DNA of 64,000 bases from Cyclobacteriaceae bacterium (GTDB lineage Bacteria > Bacteroidota > Bacteroidia > Cytophagales > Cyclobacteriaceae), in NCBI GenBank assembly GCA_019638235.1, contig JAHBUE010000001.1, positions 730,492 through 794,491 on the forward strand, in the 5' to 3' direction. This document shows positions 57,578 through 64,000 of the stretch, piece after piece. The notes under the pieces were generated by a model. That model searched no databases and was not told the origin of the DNA. It saw only the letters and a program-made list of their open reading frames with translations. Position 1 is the stretch's first letter. Every line of letters begins with the position of its first letter. Position numbers and translations under genes: made by a program.

Positions 57578-60028
57578 ATGCTAAAGAACTATCTTAAAAT
57601 CATTGCCAGGAGTTTCTCAAAAAACGGCAGCTTTAATTTTCTGAACCTGGGCGGACTTGCTATTGGCTTTACGGCATTCATATTGATTGCAGTGTACGTT
57701 GTGTATGAAACCAGTTTCGACAATTTTCATTCAAAGGCCGATAGAATTTACAGGCTTACGGTTCATTATACTTCCAATACAGGCTACGATACCCACTTTG
57801 CGCGTGTAGATGCTGAATGGACTAAATCAATTCCTGATGAAATTCCGGAGGTAGAGAAATTAGTTCGTTTTCAAAATCATGAACCAAAGTTTGTGCGTAT
57901 CGGAAACGAAAAATTCATACCCCAATATGCCTACTCTACCGACCCCTATGTGTTTGATGTATTTGATTTTAAGTTGCTGAAAGGTGACCCGAAAACAGCA
58001 TTGGCGCATCCTTACTCCGTTGTGCTTACGGAATCAGTAGCAAAGAAATATTTTGGCAATGAAGATGCTTTTGGGAAAGAGCTTATCATTACCCGCCACT
58101 GGACAACGGATGAGGAGGTGTATATAATTACAGGTATCATGGAAGATACACCAACGCACACTCACCTTCCGGTAGATATGTTGTTTTCTTTTCGGAACGA
58201 AGAAGACAGAGGTTGGTGGGCATACACTTATTTATTATTGAACAACGATGCTGGTGTTGATGGGTTAAAAGAAAAGATTGAAAACCTGATGGTAAAAAAT
58301 CAGGGTGAGCAAAGCCGCGAAGGCACGGCATACACATTGTGGCCGTTGCGCGATATTCATCTTCATAGTAACCTGGCCCGCGAAATAAAAACAAACGGAA
58401 ACGAGTTGTATGTAAAAATTTTTAGTGGTGTAGGTGTTTTTATCCTGTTACTGGCCATGATTAATTTCGTGAATCTTAATAGTGTACTTGCCCTGGGGCG
58501 AGCCAAAGAAATCGGCATACGGAAAGTAATGGGTTCGGGCTTTAAGCAATTGGTTCTTTATTCCTTGTTAGAGTCAACTGTGTTTTGCCTTATTGCTGCG
58601 CTGTTGGCTGGCGTACTGGCGTATGCCGTGTTTCCGTATGTTCATGCTGCGCTTGGTGTAGAGAATCTGTTGCCGCTAAAGGATATGTTGATTAGTTTGG
58701 GAGTAGTAGTTGTTTTTACCGGTATCGTTTCAGGTTTTTACCCGGCATTTGTATTGTCGGCATTGAAGCCGGCAAATGTATTGAAAGGCAGTAAGGTTGT
58801 TGGCCTGACGAATGGATTGCAGGGCATAAGCTTGCGTAAAGTTTTAGTTGCGGGTCAGTTTGCTATTTGCATGTTGTTGGTTGGCAGTGCGATAGTGGGC
58901 AGGGAACAGTTTCTCTACATGAAGAAGAAAAATCTTGGCCTGGAAAAAGAACAGGTGCTGGCGCTTACTTCTGTGCCCGATACGGTTAAAGATAAATTCA
59001 AAACCTTTAAAGATGAGTTATCAACCAAACCGGGCATTGCCGGTGTAACAGCGTGTCTTGAAGTTCCTTCGCGCGAGATACGTGACGGAGGAAACGTTTG
59101 GTATGAAGGTATGACCGGAACCATTCAGGAAGCCCCGACAATGGACATACAGGTAATCGACCATGATTTTATTGACGTTATGGGGCTGGAGTTGCTGGCC
59201 GGTGAGTCGCTTTCTAAAACCCTGACGTATGAACCGCTTCCAGAGTTTTCGGGCGTTGAGTCTATCCAGGAATATCTTATCAGTAAAAAACGTGCTTATA
59301 TTATTAACGAAACGGCCATGCATAAAATGGGCTGGACAAATCCGCAGGAAGTAGTAGGGAAGCAAATAAGCTGGTCACAAGGAACGTATAGCTTAGACAA
59401 AGGCCCGGTGGTTGGCGTTGTAAAAGATTTTCACCAGGAAACATTGAAGAACGCGGTTGACCCGGTTGTTATGGTGTTTGAACCGTTGTGGTTACGAACA
59501 TTCTTAGTAAAACTTTCAACAGAACAAATCAGCGAAAGCATTGCTGTTGTGGAAGAAACCTGGAATAAATTATTTCCGCAATATCCTTTTGAATATGTGT
59601 TCGTGGATGAACTCTACAACCAGTTGTATAAACAGGAGCGCAACCAGCTTGACGTGCTGTTCTCGTTTAGCGGATTGGCTATCTTCATTGCATTTCTTGG
59701 ATTGTTCGGCCTCGTAGCCTACTCCCTGAAAACACGCACAAAAGAAATAGCTGTGCGCAGGGTGTTTGGAGCAAGTCAATTACGATTGATGCAATTGTTC
59801 AGTAAGGAGTATGTGGTAGTTGTGTTGGCGGCTGCACTGATAGCCGTTCCTTTGAGTTATTCGTTTGTAATGTCCTGGCTTACCGGCTATGCGTATCGTG
59901 TTCAAGTGTCGTGGGTATATTATGGAATTACGCTGCTGTTAATTGTTCTGCTGTTGGGCGCTACTATTGCGTATCATACGTTTAGAAGTTCAGCGATTAA
60001 CCCGATACAAAGTTTACGGGAAAATTAA
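57578..60028 (+). CDS. FtsX/MacB-type ABC transporter permease
   Basis: An 816-residue inner-membrane protein with the layout of large Bacteroidota permeases: TM1 (about 20-40; FNFLNLGGLAIGFTAFILIAVYVVYE), a MacB-type periplasmic domain (about 45-270), three helices (about 285-400), a further helix (about 425-445), a second periplasmic domain (about 450-690) and three C-terminal helices (about 695-805). RAKEIGIRKVMGS and RTKEIAVRRVFGA are the two conserved cytoplasmic E-I-x-x-R-x-x-G motifs. No ATPase gene is adjacent. Such permeases act in lipoprotein or drug export or mechanotransmission; the substrate is unknown. The start is the ATG 57578; the frame opens earlier at 57500 but overlaps the MATE gene. 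Confidence 0.88.
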   Translation: MLKNYLKIIARSFSKNGSFNFLNLGGLAIGFTAFILIAVYVVYETSFDNFHSKADRIYRLTVHYTSNTGYDTHFARVDAEWTKSIPDEIPEVEKLVRFQNHEPKFVRIGNEKFIPQYAYSTDPYVFDVFDFKLLKGDPKTALAHPYSVVLTESVAKKYFGNEDAFGKELIITRHWTTDEEVYIITGIMEDTPTHTHLPVDMLFSFRNEEDRGWWAYTYLLLNNDAGVDGLKEKIENLMVKNQGEQSREGTAYTLWPLRDIHLHSNLAREIKTNGNELYVKIFSGVGVFILLLAMINFVNLNSVLALGRAKEIGIRKVMGSGFKQLVLYSLLESTVFCLIAALLAGVLAYAVFPYVHAALGVENLLPLKDMLISLGVVVVFTGIVSGFYPAFVLSALKPANVLKGSKVVGLTNGLQGISLRKVLVAGQFAICMLLVGSAIVGREQFLYMKKKNLGLEKEQVLALTSVPDTVKDKFKTFKDELSTKPGIAGVTACLEVPSREIRDGGNVWYEGMTGTIQEAPTMDIQVIDHDFIDVMGLELLAGESLSKTLTYEPLPEFSGVESIQEYLISKKRAYIINETAMHKMGWTNPQEVVGKQISWSQGTYSLDKGPVVGVVKDFHQETLKNAVDPVVMVFEPLWLRTFLVKLSTEQISESIAVVEETWNKLFPQYPFEYVFVDELYNQLYKQERNQLDVLFSFSGLAIFIAFLGLFGLVAYSLKTRTKEIAVRRVFGASQLRLMQLFSKEYVVVVLAAALIAVPLSYSFVMSWLTGYAYRVQVSWVYYGITLLLIVLLLGATIAYHTFRSSAINPIQSLREN

Positions 60029-60037
60029 TCAGGATAG

Positions 60038-60247
60038 TTATTCGAGTTCGCGTATTTCAAAATCCGCTCCTTTACCGAATTTGATTAAGTCTTTCAGCAG
60101 GTAGTGTTCTAAGGTGTGAATGTTCTTCACCTTGAAATCGCCATTGGCAAGAATATGCTCCACTACAAACTCATTAACTTCATCATAGTTGATGAGTTTG
60201 TATTTTTTGCCTACGCGCAAAACATCAAATGCCAAACCCTTCATCAT
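60038..60247 (-). CDS. Small protein of unknown function downstream of rmuC
   Basis: A 69-residue protein (MMKGLAFDVLRVGKKYKLINYDEVNEFVVEHIL...) with a beta-rich start resembling a short SH3-like or KOW-type fold, and a helical end (HTLEHYLLKDLIKFGKG). I do not recognise the family. It starts 1 nt after the rmuC stop on the same strand, so it is co-transcribed with rmuC. Confidence 0.65.
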   Translation of the reverse strand: MMKGLAFDVLRVGKKYKLINYDEVNEFVVEHILANGDFKVKNIHTLEHYLLKDLIKFGKGADFEIRELE

Positions 60248-60248
60248 A

Positions 60249-61523
60249 TCATTCGCTTAATTCATCTTCATCCAAAGCCCTGTCAACAAGCCGTGCATCC
60301 AGTTGCTTGCTGGTTTTTGCCCCAAGTTCTTTCAGCTTGTGAACGCGGCCGATTAAATTCCCCTTGCCATCCGACAGCTTACTCATAGCGTCATCATAAG
60401 ATTTCTTGGTTGTTTTTAACTGTTCGCCAACTTTAATCAGGTCGTTGGTGAAATTCACAAACTTATCATATAAATCTCCTCCCTGTCGGGCAATCTCTAA
60501 AGCGTTTCGGTTTTGATTTTCATTTTTCCAGATACTGGCAATGGTGCGCAACGTGGCAATTAATGTGGAAGGACTTACCATTACAATGTTCTTATCGTAG
60601 GCGTCCAGGAAAATCTGTTGGTCATTTTGCACGGCCAAACTGAAAGCAGGTTCAATAGGTATAAAGAGCAGTACAAAATCAAGACCTCCAATGTTGTATA
60701 GCTTTTGATAATTTTTTTCTGATAGCCCTTTAATATGATTGCGCAGGGAAAGGATATGTTGCTTTAAGACAAGGGATTTTTCTTCTTCGTTATCATCGGA
60801 TACATAGCGTTCATAAGCCGTTAAGCTCACCTTGGAATCAATAATGAGATTTTTATTGTCCGGCAGCTTCACTACCACATCGGGCTGATAACGCCTGCCT
60901 TCTTCTGTGGTGTGCGATTCCTGCATTTCATATTCTTCTCCTTTGCGCAAGCCCGATTTCTCAAGAATTCTTTCCAGGATAAATTCGCCCCAGTTGCCCT
61001 GCGCTTTATTGTCGCCTTTCAGGGCACGGGTTAAACTTTCCGCCTCTTTACTCATTTGCAGATTGAGGTCTTTCAGATTCAACAATTCCTGTTTCAGCGC
61101 GGAATTGTTCATCAGATTTTCTTTATGCGACTCTTCTACCTTCTTTTCAAATTCCTGAATTTTCTCTTTCAGCGGATTCAGTATTTCACCGAGATTTTCC
61201 TTGCTCTTTTTGTTTTTTTCCTCAAAGATTTCATTGGCGAGGTTTTTGAACTCACTCGTAAGTTTTGTGTGAATACTTTCAAGTTCCTTCCTTTTTTCTT
61301 CTACGTGTTTTGTATCTGACCGGCTTTCCGCCAACTTGTCGGTAAGCTCAATTACTTTGGCATGCTCACTTTCCAGTTTCTTGTTAAACTCCTGTACTTG
61401 TTGCTGAAGAATAGTTACGCTGGCCGCAGCCCCCTGGCTTTCCGAAAGAAAACGACTTCGGGCTGCAAACCATCCGGCTGCGCCACCTATTAAAACACCT
61501 GCTAAGAGCAAAATAATTTCCAT
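60249..61523 (-). CDS. rmuC: DNA recombination protein RmuC
   Basis: A 424-residue membrane-anchored protein. The N-terminal helix (about 3-17) is followed by a long coiled coil (about 25-165) and the PD-(D/E)xK-like RmuC domain (about 170-370): NWGEFILERILEKSGLRKGEEYE, RYQPDVVVKLPDNKNLIIDSKVSLTAYERY with the D...D-S-K core, and DFVLLFIPIEPAFSLAV. RmuC limits inversions and rearrangements between short repeats, probably as a nuclease. This is of interest given the many inverted repeats here. A -7-like box TAACTTTA (61528-61535, minus) lies 4 nt before the ATG. Confidence 0.95.
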   Translation of the reverse strand: MEIILLLAGVLIGGAAGWFAARSRFLSESQGAAASVTILQQQVQEFNKKLESEHAKVIELTDKLAESRSDTKHVEEKRKELESIHTKLTSEFKNLANEIFEEKNKKSKENLGEILNPLKEKIQEFEKKVEESHKENLMNNSALKQELLNLKDLNLQMSKEAESLTRALKGDNKAQGNWGEFILERILEKSGLRKGEEYEMQESHTTEEGRRYQPDVVVKLPDNKNLIIDSKVSLTAYERYVSDDNEEEKSLVLKQHILSLRNHIKGLSEKNYQKLYNIGGLDFVLLFIPIEPAFSLAVQNDQQIFLDAYDKNIVMVSPSTLIATLRTIASIWKNENQNRNALEIARQGGDLYDKFVNFTNDLIKVGEQLKTTKKSYDDAMSKLSDGKGNLIGRVHKLKELGAKTSKQLDARLVDRALDEDELSE

Positions 61524-61679
61524 GAGGTAAAGTTACTGGTTAATCCTGTTCATAAGAAATACAGCCGTTAATCTCCATGATTTTTTTGACAGTTTGTGTC
61601 CTTCATCACATCCTTGGTTTTGAATTGGCTTTGCAGGCAGGTATTTGGTAATTTGCAACGCAAATAAATCAGCAATTTT

Positions 61680-62918
61680 ATGGTAGAAGCGATTACAAAC
61701 AGCCGGGAAGCAATTTTGTTAGAGGATAAATACGGGGCGCACAATTATCATCCGTTGCCGGTGGTATTAAGCAAGGGCGAAGGTGTGTTTTTGTGGGATA
61801 TAGAAGGTAAACGCTATTACGATTTTCTTTCGGCTTACAGTGCCGTAAACCAGGGGCATTGTCATCCGCGCATTATCAACGCACTGATCGAACAAGCCAA
61901 AGAGCTTACGCTAACCTCGCGTGCATTTTACAACGATAAACTTGGCCTTGCCGAAAAATATGTGTGCGAAACATTCGGTTACCACAAAGCGCTGTTTATG
62001 AACAGCGGTGCCGAAGCTAATGAAACGGCCATTAAGCTGGCGCGTAAATGGGGCTATACCAAAAAAAGTATTGCCGATAACGAAGCCGTGATTGTGGTGG
62101 TTAAGAAAAATTTTCATGGAAGAACAACAACGATTATTTCTGCTTCTACCGACCAGGCTGCCCGCAAAGGTTTCGGCCCGTTTATGCCGGGCTTTGAAAT
62201 TGTAGATTACGATAATGTTCCGGCATTAGAGAAAGCATTGGCCAATCCGAACGTATGCGGTTTGTGGATTGAACCCATACAAGGCGAAGCCGGTGTTTAT
62301 GTTCCGGCCGATGGATACCTGAAAACTGCTGAGAAATTATGTCGTCAGTATAATGTGTTATTGATGATGGATGAAATTCAGACCGGCATTGCTCGTACAG
62401 GCAAAATGTTAGCCAGCGACCATGAAGATGTTCGCCCGGATATGTTGATTCTGGGCAAGGCATTGAGCGGTGGTGTGTTGCCTGTTTCGGTTGTGTTGGC
62501 TGATGATGAAATTATGCTGGTGATTAAACCGGGTGAGCATGGTTCAACCTTTGGCGGTAACCCGCTGGCAGCGGTGGTGTGCATGGAGGCGTTGCAGGTG
62601 GTGAAAGATGAAAAGTTGGCAGAGCGTGCAGATTACCTTGGTAAGATTTTCCGCGAGCGCATGAATGCACTGATTAAGAAGTCGGAGTTGATAACGCTAG
62701 TGCGTGGCAAAGGATTGTTGAATGCCATCGCTATCAATGATTCGCCAGAGAGTGACACCGCGTGGAATATTTGCGTTTCCTTTTCAAAGCAAGGGTTGTT
62801 GGCCAAGCCTACGCACGGCAACATCATCAGGTTGGCGCCACCATTGGTAATAACGGAAGAACAACTGCATGAGTGTTGTGATGTTATTGAGAAGGTGATT
62901 CTGGGTTTTGAAAAATGA
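61680..62918 (+). CDS. rocD: Ornithine-oxo-acid aminotransferase
   Basis: PLP enzyme of class III that converts ornithine and a 2-oxo acid (usually 2-oxoglutarate) into glutamate-5-semialdehyde and glutamate. The 412-residue chain shows [17 protein letters not shown] at the N-terminus, [34 protein letters not shown], the Asp loop [15 protein letters not shown] and the PLP lysine in [15 protein letters not shown], then [12 protein letters not shown]. It fits the arginine/ornithine breakdown route to proline or glutamate. The stop overlaps the ATG of a small membrane ORF. Confidence 0.96.
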   Translation: MVEAITNSREAILLEDKYGAHNYHPLPVVLSKGEGVFLWDIEGKRYYDFLSAYSAVNQGHCHPRIINALIEQAKELTLTSRAFYNDKLGLAEKYVCETFGYHKALFMNSGAEANETAIKLARKWGYTKKSIADNEAVIVVVKKNFHGRTTTIISASTDQAARKGFGPFMPGFEIVDYDNVPALEKALANPNVCGLWIEPIQGEAGVYVPADGYLKTAEKLCRQYNVLLMMDEIQTGIARTGKMLASDHEDVRPDMLILGKALSGGVLPVSVVLADDEIMLVIKPGEHGSTFGGNPLAAVVCMEALQVVKDEKLAERADYLGKIFRERMNALIKKSELITLVRGKGLLNAIAINDSPESDTAWNICVSFSKQGLLAKPTHGNIIRLAPPLVITEEQLHECCDVIEKVILGFEK

Positions 62919-63082
62919 TTTTAAACAAAATATTCCGGTTTTTGTATATTCTGCTTAGTTGCTGGTATGCATTTCTTGTGGTTTATATATACGGCCTTTT
63001 TGATAAGCAAGGTTTTTTATACCGCTCTAACTTCATTTTACCAGGCTTTCTTTTTTTAGAGTTTCGTGTTGTATTGAATTAG
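62915..63082 (+). CDS. Small membrane protein overlapping rocD (tentative)
   Basis: A 55-codon frame, [20 protein letters not shown]... to a TAG at 63080-63082. It starts with ATGA overlapping the rocD stop. It has one strongly hydrophobic segment (about residues 5-29; [19 protein letters not shown]), a polar middle and a second hydrophobic patch (about 40-50), with a basic residue pattern that fits an inner-membrane peptide. No homologue is recognised. Its coding status rests on the coupled start and the topology, so it stays tentative. Confidence 0.4.
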   Translation: MILNKIFRFLYILLSCWYAFLVVYIYGLFDKQGFLYRSNFILPGFLFLEFRVVLN

Positions 63083-63172
63083 CGAGTGCTTTTTTCGACT
63101 TAATTAAGTAAGGCATAGAACTCAATATAGACGCTTGCGTTGGTCATAGTATATTTTTCTCAATAGAAACCC

Positions 63173-63742
63173 ATGTCATCCCATCATGTTGTAAAAGAAG
63201 ACCAAGAGCCTGCATTACTCATTGCTGATGCTTCAGCTACACCATTCCCTGTTGTGCAGGAGTTGCTGGAGTGGAGCCCTACCATTATTGTGTTGGAACA
63301 AGCCTTGCCCGATGTGCTGTTGTGGGGAATTAAAATTGATGTGGTTATCTGCCGGCAGAATAACGTTGACCGGCATGTTACTACACTCAATGACCAGGCA
63401 CCGGTTAAAGTTTTATCTCATCCTGATAATGAAAACCCGTTACCGACAGCTTGCTACTTTTTGATTGCTGCGAAATACTGTGCTGTTAATGTGCTTGGTG
63501 CCGGTTTTGAAATGTTGGAGCCATTTGCAGCTCACCTCGATGTAGTTACTTTTTGCGAACATAAACGATGGCTTTATGTTCGCAATGGAAAATTTGAGAA
63601 GTGGATAACTCGCGGAGCAAAAATTTTATTTCCGCCAACCGTTATTTCGGTTGATGGGCTTGATGCGAATGGTGTTGCAGCCAATGACGGCACAATAAGA
63701 ATTGTTTCGGATTCAGCATTTTGGGTAGGCGAGGAAATCTGA
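63173..63742 (+). CDS. Possible thiamine pyrophosphokinase-like protein
   Basis: A 189-residue cytoplasmic protein. The order of features, an early hydrophobic strand (TIIVLEQALPDVLLWGIKIDVVICRQNN), a middle HPDNENPLPTACYFLIAAKYCAVNVLG and a C-terminal beta part (ILFPPTVISVDGLDANGV...TIRIVSDSAFWVG), resembles thiamine pyrophosphokinase (catalytic Rossmann-like half plus beta half). However the D-x-D-S motif (expected near VVICRQNNVD) and the D-x-T-D motif are not recognisable, so it may be a divergent or inactive relative. The neighbouring minus-strand gene is prmC. Confidence 0.45.
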   Translation: MSSHHVVKEDQEPALLIADASATPFPVVQELLEWSPTIIVLEQALPDVLLWGIKIDVVICRQNNVDRHVTTLNDQAPVKVLSHPDNENPLPTACYFLIAAKYCAVNVLGAGFEMLEPFAAHLDVVTFCEHKRWLYVRNGKFEKWITRGAKILFPPTVISVDGLDANGVAANDGTIRIVSDSAFWVGEEI

Positions 63743-63745
63743 TGC

Positions 63746-64000
63746 TTATGCACCGTTAAAGGTTGCGCATACAAAACGCTCCTGGCCATTTATGTCTTTA
63801 CTGATTGAAACACCCGAATAACCTTCCGATTCAAAAACGGAAACGATTTGTGCACCATACAGCGCATTGATTTCTACAACAATTTTACCACCGGACTTCA
63901 GCGCTCGTTTACCACGTAAGGCAATGGCTTTGTAAAAAATAAGCGGGTCGTTATCGGGAACGAACAAGGCTAAATGTGGTTCATGCGCCAATACGTGTTG
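63746..64000 (-). CDS. prmC: Peptide chain release factor N5-glutamine methyltransferase, C-terminal part
   Basis: The last 84 or so residues of PrmC (HemK), which methylates the GGQ glutamine of release factors. The frame is open to the window end, so the N-terminus lies outside. The visible part has VLAHEPHLALFVPDNDPLIFYKAIAL, the usual PrmC passage after the NPPY motif (which would be further upstream), LKSGGKIVVEIN and a C-terminal SISKDINGQERFVCA. Convergent with the TPK-like gene, 3 nt apart. Confidence 0.88.
   Translation of the reverse strand, partial: QHVLAHEPHLALFVPDNDPLIFYKAIALRGKRALKSGGKIVVEINALYGAQIVSVFESEGYSGVSISKDINGQERFVCATFNGA

Noticed and set aside
1..64000. tRNA, rRNA, CRISPR arrays, transposases
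   Set aside because: Intergenic regions were read on both strands; no cloverleaf with a TTCGAATCC-like arm, no regularly spaced repeats and no transposase motifs were seen.

Overview
The window is chromosomal DNA of a Bacteroidota bacterium, most likely order Cytophagales (a Cyclobacteriaceae or Chryseolinea-like lineage). The supporting signs are: a type IX secretion C-terminal sorting domain on a secreted metalloprotease; the Bacteroidota -7 promoter box TAnnTTTG upstream of many genes on both strands; lineage-typical families (DUF4270, DUF4286, CcmD-like peptide, starch-synthase-like protein, LPG-synthase-like membrane protein); many lipoprotein signals; and few purine-rich ribosome binding sites. 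No rRNA, tRNA, CRISPR array, transposase or complete insertion sequence was seen.

Layout. 0-13.3 kb: SdpI-like protein, two tandem paralogous histidine kinases, glyS, an RND/MMPL exporter, ileS-lspA and an amino acid permease. 13.4-14.8 kb: an AT-rich restriction-modification-like pair, a beta-class DNA methyltransferase overlapping a frameshifted endonuclease VII-type nuclease. 14.8-19.9 kb (minus): cytochrome c maturation genes ccmB-ccmC-ccmD-like, ccmE and ccmF, led by a DUF559 gene. 20.1-28.6 kb: nucleotide-sugar genes (epimerase, UDP-sugar dehydrogenase, galE, DegT aminotransferase, WecA-like transferase), interrupted by a metalloprotease-lipoprotein pair flanked by inverted repeats. 28.6-37.7 kb: pheS, GNAT, an AlaDH/PNT-like dehydrogenase, a toxin-antitoxin pair, divergent gltX/glnS, ridA and a 3HCDH-like protein. 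37.7-44.8 kb: a minus-strand operon (starch-synthase-like, DUF4270, glmS, lipoprotein) divergent from a decayed panC remnant, an LPG-synthase-like flippase and a Zn peptidase. 44.9-53.3 kb: acyl-CoA dehydrogenase, M28 and M24 peptidases, GNAT, an acyltransferase and an ECF sigma cluster. 53.3-55.6 kb: an AT-rich hydrolase gene with a structured cassette-like repeat behind it. 55.6-64 kb: DUF1801, MATE exporter, FtsX-type permease, rmuC, rocD, a small membrane ORF, a TPK-like protein and the end of prmC.

The strongest unusual observations are: (1) a short panC pseudogene still carrying its promoter; (2) a methyltransferase plus endonuclease VII-like gene broken by one base in an A7 run; (3) repeat-derived in-frame insertions in ileS and in a GNAT gene, the latter sharing a perfect 32-bp sequence with an intergenic site; (4) attC-like structured repeats next to accessory genes; (5) a 23-bp palindrome spanning both stop codons of convergent glnS and ridA; (6) -7 boxes almost touching the start codons of glyS and gltX, implying leaderless mRNAs; (7) a CxxxY-type CcmE.
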